Numbered from the stretch's first letter, positions 43,951-55,042 are shown. The stretch is DNA of 64,000 nt from Desulfonatronum sp. SC1 (GCF_003046795.1 NZ_PZKN01000004.1:1-64000); one strand, 5' to 3'. The notes: generated by a model not told the origin, from the sequence alone. Made by a program: numbers and translations.

Positions 43951-44707
43951 GCTGATGAAACTGGAAGCCAAAAATCTGGCTGGGATGCAACCTCCTCCAC
44001 AATTTTACGACCGGTTCGCGCCGGAACTGGCCTTTTCCAAGGAACTGTTTTTCGATCACCCTCTGGTTGTTCGGTGCGCCGAGGACGTCCTGCCCTTTCT
44101 CGCCGACGACTACGGCCACGGAATCGACCATGCAAAAAAGGTCTCCGTGGAAGCCGGAGCCATCGCCCTTGCAGAAGCCCGACCCTGGGGCATGGATCAG
44201 GCCAGACATCTGTGCCTTTTGGCTCAGCTCAGCGGACTGCAGCACGACATCTGTCGTCTGGAGCCCGAACACGCCCTCCGGGGAGCCGAAGTTTCCTTTC
44301 AAATTTTGGCCAACTTCCCCTTGACGGACAGGGACAAGGAAATGATAGCCTTCGCCATCCGCAACCACGAAGCCTTCCGTCCGCGGGAAAACTCGTCGGA
44401 CCACCAGGAGGAGATGCTGGCGGCCTGCTTGTACGACGCGGACAAATTTCGGTGGGGGCCGGACAACTTCGGCACCACGCTCTGGGAAATCTGCGACTAC
44501 GAGGAATGGTGCATGCGGGAGATCCTGGCCAAGTTTCCGGAGGGTGTCGAACGTATTCGGGGGATCTCGAACACGTTTCGCACCGAGGTCGGAAAGACCT
44601 TCGGCCCAGAGTTCATCGAGCTGGGGCTGCATCTCGGCAACCGACTGTATTCGGTCTTGCAGCGACATTGCCCATCCCAGGGCCGGGCCATGTCCGCGAC
44701 GAACTGA
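43934..44707 (+). CDS. HD-domain phosphohydrolase
   Basis: 257 residues, starting 17 bases before the sigma-factor stop. YGHGIDHAKKVS and LSGLQHDICR give the H...HD metal-binding pattern, IRNHEAF the next His and LYDADKFRWG the final Asp. The substrate is unknown. Coupling to the sigma-factor gene hints at a regulatory nucleotide, but that is only inference. Confidence 0.82.
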   Translation: MLKELELMKLEAKNLAGMQPPPQFYDRFAPELAFSKELFFDHPLVVRCAEDVLPFLADDYGHGIDHAKKVSVEAGAIALAEARPWGMDQARHLCLLAQLSGLQHDICRLEPEHALRGAEVSFQILANFPLTDRDKEMIAFAIRNHEAFRPRENSSDHQEEMLAACLYDADKFRWGPDNFGTTLWEICDYEEWCMREILAKFPEGVERIRGISNTFRTEVGKTFGPEFIELGLHLGNRLYSVLQRHCPSQGRAMSATN

Positions 44708-44799
44708 CCACCGCGCCCACTCGGATCGAGCGTTCCCCTTTACGGACCTTCGCGCTCCAATCCGCTTCGACAAACGCTCCGTAACAAGGACTTATTTCC

Positions 44800-46509
44800 G
44801 TGACCGACCATTCGCCGCTGAAGCGTCTTTTCTTGCTGTTCGGCCTGGCCTTCGCCTTTTCCATGACCGCATGCGCCCCGAAGGTTGAATTCACTCCGGA
44901 ACCCTTCCCGTCCGCGATCATCGCCGACCCGGAACACGAACTGACGCCCTCGGCCCAGGCCGTGCTGGCCTACCTGGAAGCCCAGGACCTGGCCCGCACG
45001 GACGAGCAGGAAGGCGCCCGTGAAGCCTTGTCTCGGGCCTTGGCTCTCGATCCTTCGCCTTTTTTAACCATGGAACTGGCCAACTCTTACTGGCGGGAAG
45101 GCCGGAACGCCGAAGCTAGGGCGGCTTTGCGCCGCTCCATGGAGTCATTCCCCGAAAACCAGACCCTGCCCTCCGCCCTGGTCAACGCCTACCTTGCCGA
45201 CGACATGGTTGAGGAAGCCATCGCGACCATGGACGAATACCTGCGACGCCACCCTCGGGATTGGGGCATGCGTCGGAGCATGGCCGCCCTGCTCTTGCAG
45301 TATTCCCGCTTTTCCCAAGCCGCGGACGTACTCCAGGTCATCCCTGAATCAGAGCGGACCGCGGAGTTGTTGTTGTTGCTGGCCAGAAGCAACTCCGGGC
45401 TCGGGTTGGTCCGGCAGACTGAAGAATACCTGAAAAAAGCCCTGAAACAAGACCCCAAATTTCTGGAGGCCATGGCCGAACTGGCTTTTTTGTATGAAAG
45501 CGAAGGCGATCTGGTTCAAGCCGAGGAGACCTACCGTCGCATTCTCGATATCCGCCCGGACGCGGAGGAAATCCTGCTGCGCATGATCCAGGTAAACATC
45601 AAGCTGAACCAACCGGACAAGGCGCTTTCCTTTGCTCTGGGTCAAGAAGGGCGAGAGAGCTTCACCCTGGAAGCCGCGTTGCTCTTCATCCGGGAGAACC
45701 TGTTCCAGGAAGCCGGGGCCGTGCTCGATGCCCTGCCCGACGAAAACGGCTTCCCGGAAGCCGACTTCTACCGCGCTTTGGTCGCCTACGACGGTGACAA
45801 TGATCCGGAGCAAGCCCTGTTTTACCTGGGCAGGATTCCGGTGGACCATCCGCATTACGCCCGGGCGCTGAGCTTTCAAGGCTACCTGCTACTGCAACTG
45901 GATCGCCATGAGGACGCCCGGCTACTGGCTCGGGAAGGGCAAGACTTGTTTCCGAACATGAGTGATTTTCTCCTGCTGGAAGCCGAGATACTGCTGGGCG
46001 AGGACGAAACCTCCCAAGCCTCGGACTTGCTGGAGATCGCTCGTCAAAAGTGGCCCGGAGACACGGACGTGCTCTATCGCCTGGGCTTTCTTCAGGAGCA
46101 GATGGAACGACGCGAAGACGCCCTGCGGACCATGGAGGAGATCATCGTCCTGGATCCGGACCATGCCGAAGCCCTGAACTTCATCGGCTACACCTTGTCC
46201 GAGGAGGAGCGCGATCTGGAGCGGGCCCTGGTGCTCATCGAACGCTCCCTGCAACTCAAGCCAGGCAGCGGCCATATCATCGACTCCCTGGCCTGGGTGA
46301 ATTTCAAGCTGGGTAACCTGGACCTAGCCTGGCGACACATTAAGTCCGCTGTGGAGATCATGGCCGACGATCCGACCATCTGGGAACATTACGGCGACAT
46401 CGCCGCGGCCCTCGGAAAAACCGCCGAAGCCCGCAAGGGCTACCGCAACGCCCTGCGCTTTCAGCCCGAAGACCCTGACGCGATACGGCAAAAGTTGAAC
46501 GCGCTTTGA
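44800..46509 (+). CDS. TPR-repeat outer-membrane-type lipoprotein
   Basis: 569 residues. The signal peptide LFLLFGLAFAFSMTAC ends in a lipobox-like MTAC. About 12 tetratricopeptide repeats follow (for example DVLYRLGFLQEQMERREDAL and AEALNFIGYTLSEEERDLER), the scaffold for protein contacts. A lipoprotein with the LolB/DUF4292 look follows in the same direction, so the pair may work in lipoprotein or envelope transport. Confidence 0.88.
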   Translation: MTDHSPLKRLFLLFGLAFAFSMTACAPKVEFTPEPFPSAIIADPEHELTPSAQAVLAYLEAQDLARTDEQEGAREALSRALALDPSPFLTMELANSYWREGRNAEARAALRRSMESFPENQTLPSALVNAYLADDMVEEAIATMDEYLRRHPRDWGMRRSMAALLLQYSRFSQAADVLQVIPESERTAELLLLLARSNSGLGLVRQTEEYLKKALKQDPKFLEAMAELAFLYESEGDLVQAEETYRRILDIRPDAEEILLRMIQVNIKLNQPDKALSFALGQEGRESFTLEAALLFIRENLFQEAGAVLDALPDENGFPEADFYRALVAYDGDNDPEQALFYLGRIPVDHPHYARALSFQGYLLLQLDRHEDARLLAREGQDLFPNMSDFLLLEAEILLGEDETSQASDLLEIARQKWPGDTDVLYRLGFLQEQMERREDALRTMEEIIVLDPDHAEALNFIGYTLSEEERDLERALVLIERSLQLKPGSGHIIDSLAWVNFKLGNLDLAWRHIKSAVEIMADDPTIWEHYGDIAAALGKTAEARKGYRNALRFQPEDPDAIRQKLNAL

Positions 46510-46540
46510 GAGTCGATCCGCGTCAAGAGGGCCGCCCCTC

Positions 46541-47341
46541 ATGATTTATGTCTTCCGCGTCGTTTCGGGAATTTGGCCACGATTGCTTCTGACTTTGACC
46601 GCTTTTGCCCTGCTGAGCGCTTGCGGCCCGAAGCCGCCGCCCGGATATGACGATCCGGATCGAATCTCGGCCGTCTGGTCGTTGTTCCAGGCTTCATTCG
46701 TTCAGGACTGTCACCCCCAGGATTTCTCCCTGCGGGCCAGCGTCAACTTCTCCGCTCCTGACCGGCACTCCCGATTCATTGTTTCCATGTGGGGTCGAAC
46801 GGACTTCCCCATCCGCTTGGACGTTCAGGCCGGCGTGGGCGCCATGCTGGCCCACTGGCGGGAGGACCGCGGCGGGTGGCTCGGGTACCTTCCAGCGTCC
46901 AGGGAGGCCTACGTCGCGGACAATGTTCAGGACGGTGCACGGTCCACGGGGCTGTTCATGCCGGTACGCCTGGACACCCTGGCTCAGATCTTTCTCGGAT
47001 GTTGGCGGACTCTCGTCCCTTTGGAATATGAGGCCGTCCGTCTGGTCGACGATACGCTGGAATTCCACGTGACCGGGCATTCCACGTCCCTGACTCTGGC
47101 CCTGGCCTTCGACGGACGGCCAGTGTCCTTACGCGGTCCGGACCACGGAGGCTGGACCGTGTCCGTGAACCAGTGGGAAAGCGACGCGCCGTCCAGGCCG
47201 CGTCGCATCAGCCTGATCCAGGAAGAACAGTCCGCGGTGATCCGCGTCCAGCGCCTGGAAACCGACGTCGAGCCGTGGCGGGGCGAAGACCTGCGACTGG
47301 ACGTGCCCCCCGGTTCCACCGTATGGACCGTCCCCAATTGA
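46541..47341 (+). CDS. LolB-like lipoprotein
   Basis: 266 residues. ATG 46541 opens RLLLTLTAFALLSAC with the LSAC lipobox. The mature part is beta-rich (FSLRASVNFSAPDRHSRFIV, PIRLDVQAGVGAMLAHWRED), like LolB/LppX-type lipid-binding barrels. The family assignment is by pattern only. It is 31 bases downstream of the TPR lipoprotein gene. Confidence 0.65.
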   Translation: MIYVFRVVSGIWPRLLLTLTAFALLSACGPKPPPGYDDPDRISAVWSLFQASFVQDCHPQDFSLRASVNFSAPDRHSRFIVSMWGRTDFPIRLDVQAGVGAMLAHWREDRGGWLGYLPASREAYVADNVQDGARSTGLFMPVRLDTLAQIFLGCWRTLVPLEYEAVRLVDDTLEFHVTGHSTSLTLALAFDGRPVSLRGPDHGGWTVSVNQWESDAPSRPRRISLIQEEQSAVIRVQRLETDVEPWRGEDLRLDVPPGSTVWTVPN

Positions 47342-47436
47342 GCTCAACGGATTGAGCCGAACCGCGACCTTTCGGTCGCCTCATGACCCACAAGGAATAC
47401 AAAAGCAGACCGAAACTGCTCACAATGGAGAGCAAC

Positions 47437-47829
47437 ATGACGACCACGACCTCCCCCGACGCCACGAACATTCCGTTGCACCGTTCGTTCTGGCTGGGTC
47501 TGAAAGTCCTTGGCAGCGAACTGACTTGGCTGTTCCTGCTTACGCTGCGTAACTGGGAAATCGCGCAGCTGCGCAAGCGGTTGCGCCAGGAGTACCATGC
47601 CCTGGGCATGATCGAAGCCGCCGGAGCCGGTTTGGAGTTGGCCAAGAACGATCAGGAATTGAACATCTTCGACGAGAAGGAACTGGCCATCAAGCAGATC
47701 GCTTTTCTGCTGGATGAGATCGATTACCTGAAGACGCGGCTGAAGGAAGAGCGAGCCGAATACGTCGGTCGCCGCGTCCGAAAATGGAAATTGTCCACCG
47801 ATTCATCAACCACATCGACCACTACATGA
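47437..47829 (+). CDS. Small coiled-coil protein, unknown
   Basis: The start at 47437 follows GGAG; upstream ATGs at 47383 and 47425 are less well placed. 130 residues. An aromatic helix (SFWLGLKVLGSELTWLFLL) is followed by a charged coiled coil (NWEIAQLRKRLRQEYHALG, FLLDEIDYLKTRLKEERAEY). No family recognised. It precedes rpiB by 24 bases. Confidence 0.7.
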   Translation: MTTTTSPDATNIPLHRSFWLGLKVLGSELTWLFLLTLRNWEIAQLRKRLRQEYHALGMIEAAGAGLELAKNDQELNIFDEKELAIKQIAFLLDEIDYLKTRLKEERAEYVGRRVRKWKLSTDSSTTSTTT

Positions 47830-47853
47830 CCCAAACTGAGCAAGGAGAAACAT

Positions 47854-48303
47854 ATGTCGTCACCTACGGTCGTCATCGGTTCCGACCATGCTGGATTTGA
47901 TCTCAAAACCGCCGTCACACGCCATCTGCAAGAAACGGGCTTCGAGATCAAGGACTTGGGAGCACGCTCCAAGGAGTCTTGCGACTACCCTCTCGTAGCC
48001 GGCGATGTCTGCCGGGAAGTCCTGACCTCTGGACATCCCGGCATCCTGATCTGCGGCACGGGCATGGGCATGAGCATGGCCGCCAACCGCTTTCCCGGCA
48101 TCCGCGCGGCCCTGTGCACCAATGAATACCTCGCCCGGATGACCCGAGCGCACAACGACGCCAACGTACTCTGCCTGGGCTCGCGGGTCCTGGGCGACGA
48201 GTTGGCCAAAAGCATCGTCGACGTGTTTTTGGCCTCTGACTTTGAAGGTGAGCGCCACCAGCGCCGCATCAAGCAGATCGAAACCCTGAACGCCAATTCA
48301 TAA
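47854..48303 (+). CDS. rpiB: Ribose-5-phosphate isomerase B
   Basis: 149 residues after AAGGAGAAA. VIGSDHAGFDLK opens the protein, the catalytic Cys is in ILICGTGMGMSMAANR near residue 67, and TNEYLARMTRAHNDANVLCL has the conserved His and Asn. It links ribose-5-phosphate and ribulose-5-phosphate in the pentose phosphate pathway. The transketolase gene follows 16 bases on. Confidence 0.94.
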   Translation: MSSPTVVIGSDHAGFDLKTAVTRHLQETGFEIKDLGARSKESCDYPLVAGDVCREVLTSGHPGILICGTGMGMSMAANRFPGIRAALCTNEYLARMTRAHNDANVLCLGSRVLGDELAKSIVDVFLASDFEGERHQRRIKQIETLNANS

Positions 48304-48319
48304 GAAAGGATCGCCCCAC

Positions 48320-50305
48320 ATGAACACCACCGAACCGAATCAACGCGCCGTCAACGTCATCAAGGGACTGGTCATGGACGCCACCCGCAAGGCCAATTCC
48401 GGCCATCCCGGGGGCCCCATGTCATCCGCGGATATGGCTTATGTCCTGTTCCATGAGTTCCTGCGCCACGATCCCCGGGACCCGGCCTGGTTCAACCGGG
48501 ATCGCTTCGTGCTTTCCGCCGGGCACGAGTCCATGCTGCTCTACGGCCTGCTGGCCCTGGTCGGGCACCTGAACATCCAGGATCTTCAAGATTTCCGCCA
48601 GCTGGGCAGCCGAACTCCGGGCCACCCCGAAGAACACATGACCCCCGGTGTGGAAGCCACCACCGGCCCCCTGGGCCAGGGCCTGGCCATGGGCGTGGGC
48701 ATGGCCGTAGCGGAGCGCATGCTGGCCGCCCGCCTCGGCACGGACGTTGTGGACCACTCCACCTATGTTCTGGCTTCGGACGGCGACATGCAGGAACCGG
48801 TGGCCCTGGGCGCGGCCAGTCTGGCCGGACACTGGGGGCTGGGCAAGCTGATCGTGTTCTACGACAGCAACCAGATTCAGCTCTCCGGGCCCACCAACCG
48901 ATCCGACTGCACGGACTACCGCAAGCTCTTTGAGGCGTTTTGCTGGGACGTTCAGGAAGTTGACGGCCACGATCACGACCAGATCCGAGAAGCCATCCGC
49001 CGGGCCAAGGCCGAAACCGCCCGCCCCACCCTGATCATCGGCCACACGGTTATCGCCAAGGGCACGGCCTCCATGGAAGGGGACTTCGAAACCCACGGCG
49101 CGCCGCTCAGCCCGGACGAAATCAAGGCCACCAAGCGCAAACTCGGTCTGCCGGAGGAAGAAACCTTTCACCTGCCCCAGGACGCCCTGGACCACTTCCG
49201 AGCCCGCTTTCCGGAACTGGCCAAGGAAGTCGACGCCTGGAAACGGCATGTCCAGAAAAAGAAGACCACGGACGCCGCCTTTGCCCGGACCTGGGATCAA
49301 CACGTCACCCCGCCCTCCCATCGTTCCTTCACGTGGCCGGAATTGGACGTCACGAAAAAGGTCTCCACGCGCAAAGCCTTCGGCCAATGCCTGAACGAAC
49401 TGATCGCCCAGTTGCCGAATCTGGTGGGCGGTTCGGCGGACCTGGACCCCTCCAACCAGACGACCAAGTTCCGGGACACCACCGGCGTCTTCGGCACGGA
49501 CAACCCCACCGGGCGCAACCTCAGCTTCGGCGTGCGGGAATTCCCCATGGGCGCCATCCTCAACGGCATCGCCCTGCACAGCGGCCTGGTGGGTTTCGGC
49601 GCGACCTTCCTGGTCTTTTCCGACTACCAGCGCAATGCCGTACGCATGTCCGCCATCCAGAACCTCCCGGTCCTGCACGTCTACACCCACGACTCCTTCT
49701 ACGTCGGGGAAGACGGCCCGACGCACCAGCCCGTGGAGCACGCCTGGTCCCTGCGCCTGATTCCCAATCTCCTGGTGATGCGCCCGGCGGACGTCGTGGA
49801 AAGCCGGATCATGATGGAAGTCGCCCTGACCCAGGACAAGCGCCCATCCGCCCTGCTCTTCACCCGCCAGGATCTCCCGGTCCTGGCTCCGGAGGCATTC
49901 CCCCAAACAGCCAAAGGCGCTCGCCGCGGTGCCTACGTCCTGCACGACCCCGCCGACGGCTCCCCGGAAATGCTGATCATTGCCACCGGCTCCGAAGTGC
50001 ACCTCGCCCTGGAAGCGGCCAAAATGCTTCCGGACCAGAAAATCCGGGTGGTCAGCGCCCCCTGTCTGGAGCTGTTCGAGGAACAGCCCCAGGCCTACAA
50101 GGACGAAATCCTGCCGCCCCGAATTCAAAAACGCGTCGCCGTTGAAGCCGGCCGCTCCGATCCCTGGTACAAATACGTCGGCCTCGACGGCATCGTCCTG
50201 GGCCTGGATCACTTCGGCGACTCCGCCCCAGCGAGCGCATTGGCCAAAAAATACGGCTTCACCCCTGAACACCTCGTCTCGATCATTCAAGCGAAATACG
50301 CATAG
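48320..50305 (+). CDS. tkt: Transketolase
   Basis: 661 residues. ARKANSGHPGGPMSSADMAY near 20, the thiamine-diphosphate motif SDGDMQEPVALGAASLAGHW near 151 with NQI further on, and GVREFPMGAILNGIALHSGL near 400 are family marks. DSFYVGEDGPTHQPVEH is the second domain active site. It moves two-carbon units between sugar phosphates, working with RpiB just upstream. Confidence 0.95.
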   Translation: MNTTEPNQRAVNVIKGLVMDATRKANSGHPGGPMSSADMAYVLFHEFLRHDPRDPAWFNRDRFVLSAGHESMLLYGLLALVGHLNIQDLQDFRQLGSRTPGHPEEHMTPGVEATTGPLGQGLAMGVGMAVAERMLAARLGTDVVDHSTYVLASDGDMQEPVALGAASLAGHWGLGKLIVFYDSNQIQLSGPTNRSDCTDYRKLFEAFCWDVQEVDGHDHDQIREAIRRAKAETARPTLIIGHTVIAKGTASMEGDFETHGAPLSPDEIKATKRKLGLPEEETFHLPQDALDHFRARFPELAKEVDAWKRHVQKKKTTDAAFARTWDQHVTPPSHRSFTWPELDVTKKVSTRKAFGQCLNELIAQLPNLVGGSADLDPSNQTTKFRDTTGVFGTDNPTGRNLSFGVREFPMGAILNGIALHSGLVGFGATFLVFSDYQRNAVRMSAIQNLPVLHVYTHDSFYVGEDGPTHQPVEHAWSLRLIPNLLVMRPADVVESRIMMEVALTQDKRPSALLFTRQDLPVLAPEAFPQTAKGARRGAYVLHDPADGSPEMLIIATGSEVHLALEAAKMLPDQKIRVVSAPCLELFEEQPQAYKDEILPPRIQKRVAVEAGRSDPWYKYVGLDGIVLGLDHFGDSAPASALAKKYGFTPEHLVSIIQAKYA

Positions 50306-50386
50306 CCGTCAAACGGGAACCAATGGGTAACAAACGCCTTCAAGCTTGACAGGCATACCACTCCCAAGCTAGATGCCTCTCTTTAT

Positions 50387-50473
50387 GCCGGGGTGGTGAA
50401 ACTGGTAGACGCACTGGACTCAAAATCCAGCGGGGGAAACCCCGTGTCGGTTCGATTCCGACCCTCGGCACCA
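50387..50473 (+). tRNA. tRNA-Leu (anticodon CAA)
   Basis: The acceptor stem GCCGGGG pairs with CCTCGGC and CCA is encoded. The anticodon stem CTGGA/TCCAG holds loop CTCAAAA, anticodon CAA. A variable arm (GCGGGGGAAACCCCGT) of class II type and a T arm (GGTTCGATTCC) fit leucine. 87 bases. No integrase or direct repeat of its 3' end is seen beside it. Confidence 0.96.
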
Positions 50474-50482
50474 AGAAAATTT

Positions 50483-50517
50483 AAGGGCTTACAGTGAAAA
50501 CTGTAAGCCCTTTTTTT
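50483..50517 (+). terminator. Terminator after tRNA-Leu
   Basis: AAGGGCTTACAG and CTGTAAGCCCTT form a 12-bp stem with a short loop, followed by a run of T. It ends the tRNA transcript. The following 50518-50737 has no clear gene. Confidence 0.9.
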
Positions 50518-50737
50518 GTTCTGTTTTTCTCACGCATCTATTATCTAACCTTTCGGAACACTTGCCGAAACCGAAAAAAGGCTCATTTTGAACCCATGCT
50601 TGACCTTGTAGTCGAGAATGGAGGAAGAAGAGCGAATTTGTCACAGAATGAATAGTCCGTATGCTTGTAGGCGTTAATATTGGGCAGCCCCCCTGGCCCG
50701 CCCTGCTTGCAAACCCTCACTGCCCCTGGAGCCCCGC

Positions 50738-53700
50738 ATGGCCCAAAAGCAATCCCACGAAACACTTCCCGCTCAAGCAAGTTTCCCCAACTCCCGCGAC
50801 ATCCTGATGAACGCGCCCATCGGCATCTTCACGTCCACGCCTTAGGGGCGGTTTCTTGCAGCCAATCCAACAATGGCCAAGATGCTCGGTTATGATACCC
50901 CGGAAGAACTCATCTCATCGATCGTGGACATCGGCGGGCAGCTCTATGCCGACCCTGCCGATCGAGAAACATTCAAGCGTCTTGTCGAAGAACACGGTGA
51001 AGTCAAGGATCAAGAGTTCCGGATGGTCCGCCGGGACGGCTCATTGATCTGGGTCTCACGAAGCGGACGGGGCATGCGCGACTCTGATGGAAAGATCATC
51101 CAGTACCAGGGTTTCATTACCGACATCACCCAGCGCAAGCAGATCGAACAGCAGCACCAGGACCTTTTAGAGAACATTAATGACGTCGTTTTTTCCATTG
51201 ATATGGATGGCCGGATCACCTACCTCAGTCCCTCCGCAAGGAATATCTTCGGGGACAGTGCCACTGAATTACTTGGCCGGATTTTTCTCGAACTTATTGA
51301 TCCCAGGGACCTCCCTTTGGTCAAAAACGCTTGGCGAAATCTTCTGCAGGGCAGGTTGGAACCCGATGAATTCAGACTCTGTCCAAAAACGGACCAAACC
51401 CTCTGGGTGCGCACCTCAAGCCGCCCGCTGGTCAAGAACGGCGCTGCCGTTGGCATTGTTGGTGTCCTCACGGATATTTCACAGCAAAAACTGGCTGAGA
51501 TTGAGCTGGAAACGACCCGCAAGGAGTTGTCCACGATCTTGGATGCCGTCCCCGCCATGGTCTGGCGCAAAGATGCCGACGGCAAGTACGTTCATGCCAA
51601 CAAGGCTTTTTGTGATCTTGTCGGCATAGAACTGGACGCTTTGAAAGGAAAAAGCGACTTTGACGTCCACCCTCGGGAAATAGCTGAAAAGTACCGTGGC
51701 GACGACGACAGGGTCATCGCGGAAGGGAATCCAATACACCATATCGCTGAACGGCATATGAAATCCTCTGGTCAGAAAGGTTGGAGCCTGACCGAAAAGT
51801 TGCCTTATTTCAACGAGAATGGAGAGATCATCGGCACCATCGGTTTTGCCCTGGATATTACAGACCTCAAATTAGCGGAGGAAAAGCTTCGCAAAAGCAA
51901 GGAGCAGCAGCGCATCCTTCTGGACAACATTCAAACGCAAGTATGGTATCTGTCAGGCGAACAATCATACGGGGCTGTCAACAAGGCCCATGCGGACTTT
52001 CTGGGTTTTTCCCCAAAAGAGATCGCCAAGAAAGACATGTATGAGTTTTTACCGCAAAACGTGGTTGAAGTCTGTCGACAAGGCAATAGAGACGTCTTTT
52101 CCAAGGGCCAGCAGATTCGCACTGAAGAATGGGTACCCAATGCAGCAGGGGAGCAACGGCTGCTATCCATCATCAAAACGCCGAAAATGGATGGCCAGGG
52201 CGATGTCGAGTACGTGGTTTGCGCTGCCGAGGACATCACCGATCGCAGACGAGCAGAGGAAGCCCTCCGGGCAAGCGAGGAAAAACACCGCCGTCTCTTC
52301 GAAACCATGGCCCAGGGGGTCATTTACCAGGCAGTCGACGGCGCCATCATTTCGGCCAACCCCGCGGCTGAGCGCATTCTTGGCCTCACCTTGGACCAGA
52401 TGCAGGGCAAAACATCCATGGACCCGCGCTGGAGAATGATCAAGCAAGACGGCACAGCGGTTCCAGGCACGGATCATCCGGCCATGATCGCGTTGCGCAC
52501 AGGCGAGACCGTTGGGCCTGTTGTCCGGGGGGTGTTTCATCCAGACAAGAATGCTCACGTCTGGCTATCCATCACTGCTACTCCCCTGTTCCAACCTGGA
52601 GAAACAAAGCCCTTTCAGGTCTATGCCGCCTTTGAGGACATTACGGAGCGCAAACGGGCGGAAGAGCAGTATCAGATGCTATTCCGCGAAATGCTGGACG
52701 GCTTTGCCCTGCATGAAATCATCTGCGATGAGTCGGGTGAGCCCGCGAACTATCGATTCCTGGCCGTGAATCCAGCTTTTGAGAGGGCTACAGGACTAAA
52801 AGGCGATGACATTATAGGCAAAACCGTCCTGGATGTCTTGCCTGAAACTGAAGATCACTGGATCAAGACGTACGGACAAGTGGCTCTGACAGGAGAGCCG
52901 GTCGTTTTCGACAATTTTTCAGTAGCGCTGCAAAAACATTTCGTGGCTACGGCATTCAGACCGTCATCTGGTCAGTTCGCCTGTATTTTTGCCGACATTA
53001 CCGACCGCATGCATGCCGAAGAGGCGCTTCGTGAGAGCGAAGCGCGTTTCCGCAATCTTTTTGAACATGTCCCCACCGTCGCGGTTCAGGGATATGGAAT
53101 GGACGGTAAAACGCTCTTCTGGAATAAAGCATCTGAGATGTTCTATGGATTTTCATCCGATGAAGCCATTGGAAAGAATCTTTTGGATCTGATTATTCCA
53201 GACGAAATGCGACCTGATGTTGTTCGAGAAATCAAATCCATGTCTGAAACCGGAATCTCAATTCCAGCGGCGGAACTCCATCTGAAGCGGAAGGACGGGT
53301 CGCGTATCCAGGTCTATTCCAGCCATGCAATTGTCCAGAGACCCAACCAGCCGCCAGAATTGTTTTGCATCGATATCGACCTGACCGAGCTTAAACAGAT
53401 CGAACAAGCCCTGATCCAGGCCAAGGAGCATGCCGAAGCCGCCAATCAGGCCAAGTCCGAATTCCTGGCCAACATGAGCCATGAAATCCGTACGCCCATC
53501 AACGGAATGATGGGCATGATGCAACTCCTGGAAACGACATCTCTGGATGGAGAGCAAAAAAAGTATGTGCAGATGGCCAAGGGTTCGGCCAACCGATTGA
53601 CCAGGCTGCTTTCCGACATCCTTGACCTGTCCAGGGTCGAGGCGGGCAAAATGACGATCCATGAGTCCGAGTTCGTGGTCCAGGAGCTGGCTGATTCCGT

Positions 53701-54604
53701 ATCCGACCTGTTCCAGGTTGTGACCAGGGACAAGGGCATCCATCTCGAATGCTTCATTGATCCGGACATCCCAACACGGCTTATCGGCGACGAGGCGCGG
53801 GTCAGGCAGATTCTCTTCAACCTGACGGGCAATGCCTTGAAATTCACGAACAAGGGCAGCGTCAAGGTAGAAATGACCTCCATGTCCTCCGAAAGGCCGA
53901 GCGAATGCCGCATCCTTTTGACCGTATCCGATACCGGCATCGGAATTCCCGAGGACAAATTGGATGGCCTGTTCAAACCGTTTGCCCAGGTGGACGGCTC
54001 CTACACCCGATCCTATCAGGGCGCTGGGCTAGGGCTTTCCATCGTCAAGCGCCTCGTGGACCTGATGGGTGGGAGTGTTTCCCTGGCCAGCACTCTCGGC
54101 AAAGGGACCACGGTGCAGGTGCTCCTGCCCTTCAAACTCCCCGAGGGAGTGAGCATTCCCACCGAGCAAGGACCAAGGCGGCAAACCGAAACCAAACAGA
54201 GCCTGCGCATCCTCCTGGCCGAGGATGAAGAGTCAAGCTCTTTTCCCACGAGAAAACTCCTGGAAAAGGCCGGGCACACCGTGACCCTGGCCGAGGACGG
54301 GCAACAAGCGTTGAACTTGCTCGCGGCACAGGACTTCGACGTGATCCTGATGGACGTGCAGATGCCGGTGCTGAACGGGGTGGAGGCGACGCAGGAGATT
54401 AGAAGGTTAGAGGATGAGAAGAATTCCAGCATTCCAGGATCCCAGCATTCCAGAATTCCCATCATCGCCCTGACCGCCTATGCCATGCTCGGAGACCGGG
54501 AGAAGTTTCTGGCTGTCGGAATGGACGACTACCTGGGCAAGCCGGTGAAGATGGAGGATTTGACGAAGGTGCTGGAGCGGGTGGTATCCAAAGAGAAGGC
54601 ATAA
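50738..54604 (+). CDS. Seven-PAS hybrid histidine kinase with an in-frame TAG in PAS1
   Basis: GGAG precedes ATG 50738. The frame encodes NAPIGIFTSTP, then TAG at 50843-50845, then GRFLAANPTMAKMLGYD, a continuous PAS domain split by one stop. If the stop is obeyed, restart is possible at ATG 50873 (1243 residues, six PAS domains). PAS domains are followed by HisKA with SHEIRTPINGMMGMM, HATPase (VSDTGIGIP, GAGLGLSIVKRL) and a receiver domain (LAEDEESS, ILMDVQMP). No membrane segments, so a cytoplasmic sensor. A short linker of repeat DNA (about 54419-54462) is inserted in the receiver. There is no separate regulator gene nearby. Confidence 0.85.
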
Positions 54605-54652
54605 CAGCACCGAGATAATCGCCAGGGACGGCAAACCCATTACCCAAAAACC

Positions 54653-54842
54653 ATGCCTAACCCCGAATCTCCCCCCGAAAAGCCCTGGGCCATCCTCGGC
54701 ATATCCCGCAAGCAGTACACCGCAGCCAGACCCTGGAAGAAGGCCGGGATGACGAAAGAGAAATTTGCAAAAAAAAATCTGAACCTGGCGCATCCGGTGG
54801 ATCGTCAACGGCTATGCCACGTACTGGTACGATCTTGATGTT
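54653..54842 (+). pseudogene. Possible degraded small gene
   Basis: PEKPWAILGISRKQYTAARP and WKKAGMTKEKF read like a coding start. After a run of nine A the frame gives weak sequence, while another frame reads WRIRWIVNGYATYWYDLDV. A frameshift at the A-run would join them. The family is not recognised and this may be chance. Confidence 0.25.
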
Positions 54843-55042
54843 TTTGCTTGAACGATAACAAATATGCCAGGGCTTCCACGATCAATCTCCGGTTTAGGCA
54901 TTGACAACCCGCATGGTTACTCAATAGGGATTGCCCACTCTCCCCAGAAGTGCCACGACTTGAGGGGTTTGAGACTGAAAAAAATCAACCGATACCACTC
55001 ACCACATTTTCAACCGCTGACAACATCTCATAAGGAGACATC

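Noticed and set aside
50387-50737. Integration of an island at tRNA-Leu
   Set aside because: No copy of the tRNA 3' end, integrase or att repeat was found to its right; the integrase stump at 62038 is 11 kb away with no link.
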